Source: UBA6168 sp041392505 (GTDB taxonomy: Bacteria; Bacteroidota; Bacteroidia; Chitinophagales; Saprospiraceae). Taken from it: DNA of 64,000 bases. The DNA lies in contig JAWKLX010000005.1 of NCBI GenBank assembly GCA_041392505.1, forward strand, positions 62,001 to 126,000, written 5' to 3'. The notes beneath the pieces are model-generated. The model did no database searches and was not told the DNA's origin. It saw only the letters and a program-made list of their open reading frames with translations. The position numbers were made by a program, and so were the translations under genes. This document shows, piece after piece, positions 26,590 to 34,417 of this stretch. Each line of letters starts with the position of its first letter. The stretch's first letter is position 1.

Positions 26590-28056
26590 TTAAACTAATT
26601 TTCTCAAAATACCTATTGCCCGCTCCATTTCATTTTCATTCACCATTGCAAACCCCAACCGTGTAGCGTTCCACTTTTGACTGCTTGCCTTATCGTAAAT
26701 AGAACTGTTCGGAATGGCCAGCCCCTGCTCTCTTACTTTCACGGCCAATTCCACGGCATTTATTTTTTTATCAAAAACGCCCCACACTGCCATACCGCCT
26801 TCAGGTTTATTAAAATGCAAAACATCGCTCATTTCATTTTCCAATAATTCACAAAAAACGTCCCTGCGATGCCGGTATACCTTTAATGCCTTTTTCATGT
26901 GCCGCTGAATTTCTCCTAACTTAAAAAGTTCATAAAAGGTCTGCTCCAAAATCCAATCGCCTTGGGTGTCGACAATTTGCCGACGCTTGCCAACTTCATG
27001 TAGTAAATTTTTTGGCGCAACAATAAATCCCATTCGAAGGACGGGGGAAATACTTTTGCTGAACGAGCCAATATAGACCACCATCCCATTCCGGTCCGCA
27101 CTCGCCAAAGGCAAAAGCGGGCTCGATTGGTAATGAAAATCGTAATCATAATCATCCTCCAAAATGGCAAAACCATATTTTTCGGCCAACGACAGCAGTG
27201 CCATCCTGCGGGGCGCACAAAGCGTCACAGTGGTTGGATAATGATGGTGCGGCGTCACATAAATCATGCGGACTTTTTTCTTTTGACAAATAGCCTCGAT
27301 CGCATCCGTCACCAAACCAAACTCGTCCACGGGCACCCGCTCAATGGTCGCCCCGAAATTGGTAAATGTCCGCTCGGCATAAAAATAACCCGGGTCGCCT
27401 GTCAGCACTAAATCGCCCTCCCGTAGGAGCGACATCGCCGTCAGGAACATCCCATTTTGACTGCCTCTGGTAATAAAAATATTTTCGGGCGTTGTCTGTA
27501 ATCCCCTGCTTTCATTGAGGTATTCAGAAAGCGTTTGGCGAAGGTTGTGGTTGCCGTCGCCTGGATTGTACCGCAAATAGGGAATGGTCGATTTACGGGT
27601 TAAGACTCCTTTGTAAGTCCTCGCCACCAAAGCCGTGGGGACGAGTCGCAGGTCGGGGCCATCGTGTAGGCCCAGCATTTTGGGAGGTGCATATACAGGT
27701 GCATGGATATTTTTATAATCCACTACTTCAAAGCCTGTTTCCTCTATTTTCCCTTTTTGGGGCCGGAACGATTTCCTCAATTGGACAGGGTGCATTTCTG
27801 GTAATGTCGTGTTGACAAAAGCGCCCTTGGAGGCATGTATTTCGATCCAACCTTGTGCGTCCAATTCTTCATAAGCAGCCACCACTGTTTTGCGGTGCAC
27901 CCCTAATAAATCAGACATCGCCCTTGTGCCGGGCAAACGGCTGCCGGACTGCACCCGACCCTCTTTTATTTCACCAACAATGCTGTTGGCGATTTGCACA
28001 TAAATGGGGAGGGCGCAAGGGGTCGAAATTTCTATGACGGATTTCCAAGGGAACAT
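26590..28056 (-). CDS. MocR-type GntR/aminotransferase transcriptional regulator
   Basis: The 488-residue protein fuses a GntR winged helix (residues about 15-85: LPIYVQIANSIVGEIKEGRV, LPGTRAMSDLLGVHRKTVVA, AYEELDAQGWIEIHASKGAF) to a fold-type I PLP aminotransferase domain (residues about 130-488: YNPGDGNHNLRQTLSEYLNE, ITRGSQNGMFLTAMSLL, and the PLP-lysine region YIGSFSKSISPVLRMGFIVA). MocR regulators sense PLP or amino-compounds bound to the aminotransferase domain. PdxS/PdxT are not nearby, so PdxR is unproven. An inverted repeat just upstream (28106-28148) is a candidate operator shared with the divergent GNAT gene. Confidence 0.92.
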   Translation of the reverse strand: MFPWKSVIEISTPCALPIYVQIANSIVGEIKEGRVQSGSRLPGTRAMSDLLGVHRKTVVAAYEELDAQGWIEIHASKGAFVNTTLPEMHPVQLRKSFRPQKGKIEETGFEVVDYKNIHAPVYAPPKMLGLHDGPDLRLVPTALVARTYKGVLTRKSTIPYLRYNPGDGNHNLRQTLSEYLNESRGLQTTPENIFITRGSQNGMFLTAMSLLREGDLVLTGDPGYFYAERTFTNFGATIERVPVDEFGLVTDAIEAICQKKKVRMIYVTPHHHYPTTVTLCAPRRMALLSLAEKYGFAILEDDYDYDFHYQSSPLLPLASADRNGMVVYIGSFSKSISPVLRMGFIVAPKNLLHEVGKRRQIVDTQGDWILEQTFYELFKLGEIQRHMKKALKVYRHRRDVFCELLENEMSDVLHFNKPEGGMAVWGVFDKKINAVELAVKVREQGLAIPNSSIYDKASSQKWNATRLGFAMVNENEMERAIGILRKLV

Positions 28057-28105
28057 AATTAATTACCAATTTAAGAATTATGAAGGAATTAGGGTCAAAT
28101 ATAGC

Positions 28106-28148
28106 CGGACTACTTTAATTGTCAAAACCGGCTGCTAAAAGTAGTCCG
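28106..28148. promoter_or_regulatory. Candidate operator of the MocR regulator
   Basis: CGGACTACTTT (28106-28116) and its exact inverse AAAGTAGTCCG (28138-28148) are separated by 21 bases, 50 bases upstream of the regulator's start. Divergent placement and spacing suit a dimeric GntR-type regulator controlling itself and the GNAT-DinB genes. This is inference from symmetry alone. Confidence 0.45.
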
Positions 28149-28183
28149 ATAATTATTTTAATTTGTCATCGGAAATCGGTTTT

Positions 28184-28290
28184 CTTTTTCCGTTAAGGCG
28201 GTAATTTAATTCCCGCCTTAACGGAAAAAGTGCAGAAAATAAAAGGCAATAAAATAATTATGCTTGAATTATTCTTTTTCTTTTCTCTGC
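28184..28290. repeat. Pair of intergenic inverted repeats
   Basis: An 18-bp perfect stem CTTTTTCCGTTAAGGCGG (28184-28201) / CCGCCTTAACGGAAAAAG (28213-28230) is followed at once by a second imperfect palindrome bounded by TGCAGA (28231) and TCTGCA (28290) with AATAATT / AATTATT inside. It fills the rest of the 329-base gap between the MocR and GNAT genes. Confidence 0.7.
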
Positions 28291-28350
28291 ATTTTTTTGC
28301 TTATCGGTTTGACTTCATTTTATTTTTCATACTTAAATGATTTGTTTACT

Positions 28351-28375
28351 CCTCCGGTTTGTGCCGGAGGTTTTT
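28351..28375 (+). terminator. Terminator-like hairpin just before the GNAT start
   Basis: CCTCCGG / CCGGAGG (7 bp, 6-base loop) followed by five T lies only 10 bases before the ATG at 28386. It may act as an attenuator or simply mask the start; a plain gene-end role is unlikely because no gene precedes it on this strand. Confidence 0.5.
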
Positions 28376-28385
28376 AAAAAAAAAT

Positions 28386-28796
28386 ATGACTGTAGAATAT
28401 CAAATAGAAAATGAATTATCCATTACTGAATTTATTTCTGTTTTGGAAAGGTCAGGGTTGGCGGAGCGACGGCCAGTTGGTGAAATTAAACGTATTGAAT
28501 TAATGTTGAAAAATGCCAATTTAATTTTAACAGCGAGGATGGACGGTGAGTTGGTCGGTGTCGCAAGGTCTATTTCTGATTTTGCTTTTTGCACCTATTT
28601 AAGCGACTTGGCAGTCGATAAAAAATACCAATTAAAAGGCATCGGAAAAACATTGATTAAAAAAACTTGGGAAACCGCCCCGTTGGCCAAATTGATTTTA
28701 CTGTCCGCTCCTGCTGCGACTGAATATTATCCAAAAATTGGAATGGACAAACACCATTTTTGTTTTTTATTGGATGATGGCAATAAGATAAAATAA
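28386..28796 (+). CDS. GNAT family N-acetyltransferase
   Basis: The ATG at 28386 gives 136 residues starting MTVEYQIENELSITEF; a GTG at 28359 is inside the upstream hairpin and unlikely. The acetyl-CoA fold shows in ARMDGELVGVARSISDFAF, TYLSDLAVDKKYQLKGIGKT (motif A, with Q/R-x-x-G-x-G/A as QLKGIGK) and ILLSAPAATEYYPKIGM. Substrate unknown. It is the first gene of a short plus-strand run with dinB-like 28800 (three bases away, so probably co-transcribed) and is divergent from the MocR regulator, which may control it. Confidence 0.88.
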   Translation: MTVEYQIENELSITEFISVLERSGLAERRPVGEIKRIELMLKNANLILTARMDGELVGVARSISDFAFCTYLSDLAVDKKYQLKGIGKTLIKKTWETAPLAKLILLSAPAATEYYPKIGMDKHHFCFLLDDGNKIK

Positions 28797-28799
28797 TAG

Positions 28800-29324
28800 A
28801 TGAAATTCGATTTAATTAAATCAATGGAAATTCTCGACCGGACACCCGGCGTTTTAAACCATTTATTAAATGGCCTTTCCAGAGAATGGGTTTTGCAAAA
28901 CGAAGGAGAAGGGACATGGTGCCCTTTCGATGTGGTTGGTCATTTAATCCACGGCGAAAAAACGGATTGGATTCCCCGCATGCAAATTATTTTGGAGCAT
29001 GGCCCTGAAAAACCGTTTGAACCTTATGACCGCTTTGCGCAAGAAAAAATAAATAAAGGAAAATCAATGGAAGACCTCTTGTTAGAATTCACCCGACTAC
29101 GGCAAAGAAATTTGCGTATTTTAACAAATGCTTCACTGGATGAAAGTGCCCTCGAAAGAAAGGGCACCCATCCAGAATTAGGGACAGTAACATTGCGGGA
29201 ATTATTGGCCACGTGGGTTGCCCACGATCTCGGCCATATTGTGCAGATTGCAAGGGTAATGGCAAAACAGTATGAACAAGAAGTCGGCCCGTGGAAAAAA
29301 TATCTTACGGTTGTAAATAATTAA
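28800..29324 (+). CDS. DinB-family (YfiT/DinB four-helix) protein
   Basis: The 174-residue protein has the metal-binding histidine pattern of the DinB/YfiT superfamily: the first His in FDVVGHLIHGEKTDW and the paired His in WVAHDLGHIVQIARVM. Members are four-helix-bundle enzymes or putative thiol-dependent transferases/hydrolases binding Zn or Ni; no specific reaction can be assigned. It follows the GNAT gene by three bases. Its stop codon (29322-29324) lies inside the first terminal repeat of the MITE-like element, so the original C-terminus may have been changed by that insertion. Confidence 0.85.
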   Translation: MKFDLIKSMEILDRTPGVLNHLLNGLSREWVLQNEGEGTWCPFDVVGHLIHGEKTDWIPRMQIILEHGPEKPFEPYDRFAQEKINKGKSMEDLLLEFTRLRQRNLRILTNASLDESALERKGTHPELGTVTLRELLATWVAHDLGHIVQIARVMAKQYEQEVGPWKKYLTVVNN

Positions 29325-29544
29325 TTCAAGTTGAGATAAATTATTAATCCAAAAAATGCGGGGCAGCAAGTTTGCCTTTTCATTGCAACCACCCAAGTGC
29401 CCCTCATGGGATTTTAAGGGGGAAGGGGAGCAAAGCTCCCCTTCCCCCTTAAAATCCCTCTGGGCCGAGCAGAGTGATGCCAAGTGATCTGAATAATATT
29501 CGGCTCGGAATTAATGACGTTTGATTTATCGCAACTTGAATTAA
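29321..29544 (-). mobile_element. MITE-like palindromic element, copy B
   Basis: This 224-bp block has terminal inverted repeats TTAATTCAAGTTGAGATAAA (29321-29340) and the inverse of TTAATTCAAGTTGCGATAAA (29525-29544), 19 of 20 matching. The centre is a 24-bp perfect inverted repeat (29408-29431 with 29435-29458). The whole block aligns with 4818-5040 in reverse orientation. In the central stem two positions differ from copy A in both arms at once, so pairing is kept. It has no coding capacity. It lies between the DinB-like gene, whose stop codon it contains, and a GNAT gene. Confidence 0.85.
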
Positions 29545-29563
29545 TAATAACCATTTCAAAATC

Positions 29564-30043
29564 ATGACACCAACTAAATTAGATTTTCAAATCGAAGACT
29601 TCCTTCCTGAACACAAACAACGTTGGAAAGAAATTAACGAAGCATGGGTGACGGAAGATTTTTACATGGAAGAAATCGATCACCAGCATTGCAGTCATCC
29701 GGAAACGTCGATATTGGCAGGAGGTGGGCATATTTTAGTCGCAACCGTTGACGGTTTGGTAGTTGGTACGGCAGGTATTTTTAAGGAAAATGATGATGTG
29801 TATGAATTGATAAAAATGGCGGTGGATAAAAATTACAGGGGCCTTGGCATTGGTAAAGCATTATGTGTTGCAGCGATCGAAAGGGTTCAAGAAATAGAGG
29901 CGAAAATGTTTTACTTATTGTCAAATACCAAGGCAGCCGCAGCTATTGAACTGTATCGACAATTGGGCTTTGTAGAAGTACCTCTTGACAATGCAGAGTG
30001 GAAACGGGCGAATATTAAAATGGAAATGAAATTGAATAATTAA
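29564..30043 (+). CDS. GNAT family N-acetyltransferase
   Basis: The 159-residue product has a standard GNAT domain: VATVDGLVVGTAGIFKENDD (beta strands 2-4), YELIKMAVDKNYRGLGIGKA with the acetyl-CoA loop RGLGIG, and YLLSNTKAAAAIELYRQLGF (motif B). It is not closely similar to the GNAT at 28386. A glutamate-rich N-terminus (RWKEINEAWVTEDFYMEEID) resembles MarR-GNAT C-terminal domains I recall, but no HTH is present. The MITE-like copy B separates it from the DinB-like gene. Confidence 0.9.
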   Translation: MTPTKLDFQIEDFLPEHKQRWKEINEAWVTEDFYMEEIDHQHCSHPETSILAGGGHILVATVDGLVVGTAGIFKENDDVYELIKMAVDKNYRGLGIGKALCVAAIERVQEIEAKMFYLLSNTKAAAAIELYRQLGFVEVPLDNAEWKRANIKMEMKLNN

Positions 30044-30121
30044 TTCGTTGCAACAAATATTTTTTTATTAGAGTTTATACAGGAATTGGAAATTGAGAAA
30101 TTAGATATTCAGCATGAATTG

Positions 30122-30246
30122 AATACTATGTAACAAAAATTTCTTTCTGCACCGGGCCGACTTTGTCGGCCCGGTGCAGAAAGGTTTTTAGGCGGCGGGG
30201 GGGGTTGTGCCCCGGGCCGCCTAAAAACCTTTTGTTAAACAGTATT
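30122..30246. mobile_element. Bipartite palindromic element
   Basis: Outer inverted repeats AATACTATGTAACAAAA (30122-30138) and the inverse of AATACTGTTTAACAAAA (30230-30246), 15 of 17 matching, enclose two perfect hairpins: an 18-bp stem at 30144-30161 / 30165-30182 and a 17-bp stem AAAGGTTTTTAGGCGGC (30180-30196) / 30216-30232, the latter with a run of eight G in its loop side. There is no coding capacity. It lies between the convergent GNAT and DUF5916 genes and could also act as a terminator for both. Confidence 0.65.
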
Positions 30247-30305
30247 GAAATGCAATCGGAAAATAATTTCCTATTTCCCAATTTCTTAATATTGAACAAA
30301 GTCTA

Positions 30306-32504
30306 TTACAAATTCCACCAATAAGTCAATTTCAGCACCAGTGCCCGATTACGAACTTCCGAAAAGTCCGAAAAATAATTATTCGTATAAACGATGAATA
30401 GATCGGAGGCAGGACTATAGCGCCATTGGAAACGGAGATTGAGGTTGATATTTTTTGCTTGGTTGTTATATTGAATAAAATTGGTCAAGAAGAGTTTATT
30501 CGTCACAGTCAAATCTATGCGGGGACCAACCAACCAAAGATCGAAATCCCGGTTTTTCAAACCCTCAGGCAAGCGCTCATCATCTTCGAAAGCGATGTGG
30601 TTGTACTGTGCTGCCACGCTGATGGCGACATAAGGTTGGAAGCGGTAACCTGCCTCTCCTCCAAGACGGAGCCGGAACCCATCTGCATAATAACCGCCAT
30701 ATCGTGAATTGGCTGACCAGGTGAACAGGCCCTGTGGTTTAGAGGTGTAATTCAGCCCGAAAGAATTCCAGTCGTGTTGGGTGCCTGTAGCTAAGGTGTC
30801 GCCGGCAAAATTAGTCGGGTCAAATGGGTCTAGCAGTTCTACATAATTATGAGCCGTCCAGATAGTAAATTCACTTCGGTCGAGGAAACTGACTTGGTAA
30901 AGAAGCGGGGTTTCATTTTCAATATACCGCATGTTTTCATCAAAAATATATTCCACTCTGATGGATGGCCCGTGGCTTACGATTTTCGATGATTTTGGGA
31001 AAAATAACCGGCCTGCATTTAATTCGAGTTCGTTGAAACCAGTGCGGGGGACATAGCCTGTTTCCGCTCTGAAATTTTTACCGACGCTTGTAAACTCCCC
31101 GCTGAATTTCCACTCCTTTGCGCTGTAGGCCAGGTTGCCTGCCAATATTTGGTCGTTGCCTTCCAAGTCGGGGCTAAAGGATTTCATGTAAAGCAATTTG
31201 CCGTTCCAAAGGTTGTTCTGCGTAGCCAAGTTGTACTCCAACCCCAAGTTGCGGTTGTAACGCTTGATGGCGTCATGATCGGTCACTTTCTCGTAGTCAA
31301 ACGTTTCTTTGTTTACAAAAATAGCGGAGACATTGCTGCGGGAAAACACCTGCCGTTGGAGGGAGACCACGCCAAAATTCTGTGCCGGAGTACCCTCGCT
31401 ATCTTCTCCCGTCTGCATGTTCATTGCACCAATACGCCAATTTTTGTTCAACTTACCACTCAACCTTGCCCCATAGTGGATGGGGGCGTTCAGACCGATG
31501 CGGCGGGAAAAAAATGGCCGCTGCGTATCGTACCCAAAATTGGCGAACAGGTCAGCATTTTCCAGAAAAAATTGGCGGCGCTCTGGGAAGAAGAGCTCAA
31601 AACGGTCGAGGTTGGTTTGCTGTACATCCACTTCCACTTGTGAAAAATCGGGGTTGACGGTAAGGTCGAGGTTTAGTGAAGAAGTGAGCGCTACCTTGGC
31701 ATCTACCCCAACGTCTTTTCTAAAATCATTGCCTGTGCCGTTTTCATGATCCTTGCTTACACCGCCGAGTGCGTAAGGTATGACCGAAACATTGGCCCCT
31801 TGGGGTACTGGTGGTTCGTCCCAAATCAGCGAACCTGTGTAAGCCAGTGATGCCGTGGGGAATTGTCGGGGGACGGGTGCCCAGGCCGATTTTTCGGAAG
31901 CCTTCAAATCAAGTCGGCTGAAATTGACACCCCAACGGTTGATGCCTTTTTTGTAGCGGAGGGTCTTGAAAGGTACGGCCATTTCAAAAACCCATTTGTC
32001 TGGGGTCGCTTTTACGGCCGATTCCCATTTGTTTTGCCAGCTCAGATCAATGCTGCCGCCGTTGTACATCAGGCCGTCCCATTGGGCGCCTTGGGCATTG
32101 GCCCCAAAAGAAAACCCGTTGGTTTGGTCTTCGAAAGGATCGAGAAAAAGGAGGAAGTTGTCGTTTTTACCAAAAATAAAATCCCTGCGCAGCGATTCTA
32201 CGATCCAAGAACCTTCCCGGTCATTGAAACAAGTGGCTAACAGGTAAAGATTTTCATCGTCATAGAGCATGCGCACTTCCGTACGCACGATTGCCAGGCC
32301 AGTATCCATTGGCAAAACTTGGTGAAAATCACTGGCCACTTCTGCCCCGTCCCAAGCTGCGTCCATCTCTAAGCCATCTATCTGAATGGGGGACGATGCC
32401 CGGTGAATATGGTATTCATAAGCGGCATTGTTTTTCTGGCCAAAACAAAAGGCACTAATGAGGAGTAGTGCCAAAGGGGAAATGTTCTTAAAAAAAGTTG
32501 GCAT
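30306..32504 (-). CDS. DUF5916 family outer-membrane protein with CBM9-like domain
   Basis: The 732-residue protein has a signal peptide (PTFFKNISPLALLLISAFCF). Residues about 30-230 form a carbohydrate-binding-module-9-like sandwich (IDGLEMDAAWDGAEVASDFH, VRMLYDDENLYLLATCFND, VFEMAVPFKTLRY). The rest (FSQVEVDVQQTNLDRFELFF, ERRQFFLENADLFANFG, PFFSRRIGLNAPIHYGARLS) is the DUF5916 region, predicted as an outer-membrane beta-barrel ending in a terminal aromatic strand (LTYWWNL). Such proteins are frequent in Bacteroidota and other marine phyla; their substrate is not known. It stands alone on the minus strand. Confidence 0.9.
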   Translation of the reverse strand: MPTFFKNISPLALLLISAFCFGQKNNAAYEYHIHRASSPIQIDGLEMDAAWDGAEVASDFHQVLPMDTGLAIVRTEVRMLYDDENLYLLATCFNDREGSWIVESLRRDFIFGKNDNFLLFLDPFEDQTNGFSFGANAQGAQWDGLMYNGGSIDLSWQNKWESAVKATPDKWVFEMAVPFKTLRYKKGINRWGVNFSRLDLKASEKSAWAPVPRQFPTASLAYTGSLIWDEPPVPQGANVSVIPYALGGVSKDHENGTGNDFRKDVGVDAKVALTSSLNLDLTVNPDFSQVEVDVQQTNLDRFELFFPERRQFFLENADLFANFGYDTQRPFFSRRIGLNAPIHYGARLSGKLNKNWRIGAMNMQTGEDSEGTPAQNFGVVSLQRQVFSRSNVSAIFVNKETFDYEKVTDHDAIKRYNRNLGLEYNLATQNNLWNGKLLYMKSFSPDLEGNDQILAGNLAYSAKEWKFSGEFTSVGKNFRAETGYVPRTGFNELELNAGRLFFPKSSKIVSHGPSIRVEYIFDENMRYIENETPLLYQVSFLDRSEFTIWTAHNYVELLDPFDPTNFAGDTLATGTQHDWNSFGLNYTSKPQGLFTWSANSRYGGYYADGFRLRLGGEAGYRFQPYVAISVAAQYNHIAFEDDERLPEGLKNRDFDLWLVGPRIDLTVTNKLFLTNFIQYNNQAKNINLNLRFQWRYSPASDLFIVYTNNYFSDFSEVRNRALVLKLTYWWNL

Positions 32505-32620
32505 ATATCGAATTGATTTGAAAAGGGCAAGATGGGAAATATTATGGAAAAAGAAACCAAATAAATTAGATAGGTCTGGTAGGAATGAGGTCGTGGAATT
32601 AATAAATGAAAGGCACTATT

Positions 32621-33079
32621 TTATTTTTTTAAAAAACGATTCAGCACTTCGGCAGCCTCTGGGTTTTTATTTAAAAAATCATTTAGCATCGCTTCGTCCA
32701 AAATAAAAGGGATTCGCTTGCCCAATTTGCCCGGCACTTTTAAGTGTATTTTTATTAAATGAAAAATACCCAAATCCCGCTCGGTCATTTTTTCGATATT
32801 ATCAAAAGTATATCGATAAGTTTTAAAATAATTGGAAGCATATAAATAATTTTTGTCCAGCTCTACCCGCTGCAATTGCATCACCGAAAAATAAAATAAA
32901 CTAATGCCAGCCAAGAAAAAAGCAGCTAACCCTAATTTAAAATATAAAAAATTAAATAGCGGAAATTGGTCTACATTCGATAGCAAAACGGCTACCGTAA
33001 ATGCACCAAAAAAAGCCAACCAAAAAGTGGGTAGGAATATTTTTAAAAACAAAGTAATGTTGGATGAAATGCGTTGCAC
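32621..33079 (-). CDS. Small membrane protein, possible bacterial PH-like domain
   Basis: The 152-residue protein has two hydrophobic helices (residues about 10-35 and 45-68: FWLAFFGAFTVAVLL, LGLAAFFLAGISLFYFSVM). A soluble C-terminal part follows (VELDKNYLYASNYFKTYRYT, then IEKMTERDLGIFHLIKIHLK), whose strand pattern resembles bacterial PH domains; that similarity is weak and inferred. It lies between the DUF5916 gene and tatC on the same strand, with a short gap to each. Function unknown. Confidence 0.75.
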   Translation of the reverse strand: MQRISSNITLFLKIFLPTFWLAFFGAFTVAVLLSNVDQFPLFNFLYFKLGLAAFFLAGISLFYFSVMQLQRVELDKNYLYASNYFKTYRYTFDNIEKMTERDLGIFHLIKIHLKVPGKLGKRIPFILDEAMLNDFLNKNPEAAEVLNRFLKK

Positions 33080-33138
33080 TATTTATTTTTTTAGCGTTTG
33101 TTTATTGTCAAAAAAAATGAATGAATTTTTAATTAAGT

Positions 33139-33990
33139 TCAAATTTTCATCAATGCCTGTTCTTTTTTCTCGACCCGCTTGACAATACGGATACTTACTT
33201 CATACAACAATATGAGCGGCAATGAAATTAGGATTTGGCTGGCGACATCTGGAGGGGTAATAACACTACCCAAAACAATGATCAGCACAATCGCATGCCG
33301 GCGGTAAGACTTCATAAATTCAGCCGTGATCAGTCCCAATTTTGCCAAAACATAAGCTAAAACAGGCAGCTCAAAAACCAAACCTACGGGCAGTGTCAGC
33401 ATGACCATATAATCCAAATAAGAACTTAATGCGGGTTGAAAACTACCAGCTCCTGGCAAGTCATAATTGGCCAAAAATGTAATGGCAAAAGGCGAAATAA
33501 TAAAATACCCAAAAAATACCCCCATGAAAAAAAGTAGGGAGCATACCGCTACGGCAAAGCGAGTCACTCTCTTTTCCGCCTCGTAAAGACCTGGTTTTAC
33601 AAAGCGCCATATTTCCCAAAAAAGGTAGGGGAATGCACAGATCAAGCCCGTCATAAAAGACACTTTAATGTGCATGAAAAATAGCTCACCAAATTCTTTA
33701 TTCACAAAATCAAAATGCTTTGGCTTGATGCAGAGCGTCTCGCCCAAGTGGAGCGTTTCAGAAAGATTGCACAAGATTTTATAGGTGATGAAATTTTCGC
33801 GTAGGGGCGCTAAGATGACATCTTCAAAAATAATGTTCGGAAATATAAACGCAGCGACCCCGAACACTAAAATAGCTAGTGCCGACCGTATGATATGCCA
33901 GCGCAATTCTTCCAGATGGTCGAAAAAAGACATCTCTTTTTCGACCCCGTTTTCATCCAATTTATCTACGTCAACTTGATCAAGGGCCAT
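33139..33990 (-). CDS. tatC: Twin-arginine translocase subunit TatC
   Basis: TatC is the receptor subunit of the Tat system that exports folded proteins bearing a twin-arginine signal. The 283-residue product shows the conserved N-terminal motif MSFFDHLEELRWHIIRSALA, six membrane segments, the FVKPGLYEAEKRVTRFAVAV loop and the FELPVLAYVLAKLGLITAEF region with the conserved glutamate; PDVASQILISLPLILLYE ends the last segments. It carries an N-terminal extension of about 18 residues rich in Asp and Glu. TatA/TatB are not adjacent. A TACATTTG (minus strand, about 34053-34060) matches the -7 box for this gene. Confidence 0.95.
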   Translation of the reverse strand: MALDQVDVDKLDENGVEKEMSFFDHLEELRWHIIRSALAILVFGVAAFIFPNIIFEDVILAPLRENFITYKILCNLSETLHLGETLCIKPKHFDFVNKEFGELFFMHIKVSFMTGLICAFPYLFWEIWRFVKPGLYEAEKRVTRFAVAVCSLLFFMGVFFGYFIISPFAITFLANYDLPGAGSFQPALSSYLDYMVMLTLPVGLVFELPVLAYVLAKLGLITAEFMKSYRRHAIVLIIVLGSVITPPDVASQILISLPLILLYEVSIRIVKRVEKKEQALMKI

Positions 33991-34417
33991 TTTAGTAGGC
34001 AGTTTATCAGTTTGCGGTCAGCCGTCTTTTCAGGTAGCCCACAGCAAAAATTTGTGGCAAATGTAAGCAATGAATGATAAGTAAAACAGCAGGTTTTGGG
34101 AAACAGCCGATTCGGTTAAACAAAAAAATTAAAGTTTAACCTGTTCCTTTTTTTGTGCCCCGCATTAAGAAGACATTCCCTCGCAGGTATTGTATCAAAT
34201 CAAAAATCTTCTCTATCGGATGTAACCCAGTTACTCTTAGTTCGACAGTATTCAGTTCGCAGTTCCCAGTTTAGCAACCTATTGGTAATCATTTGCTACG
34301 TTGTTTTCATCTTGGCTGATATAATAGCCCTTTGAGTCATATTTATTTTAAACTGACTATTTGATTGCTGAGCCGAACGACTGCTGTGCTATAACAACCT
34401 TTAAAACTATTTGTGCT
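33991..34417. other. Divergent intergenic region between tatC and gldM
   Basis: This 427-base gap holds no supportable gene. Besides the tatC -7 box candidate near 34053-34060, the part around 34250-34280 contains short CAGT-based imperfect repeats. I see no clear gldM promoter. Confidence 0.3.
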
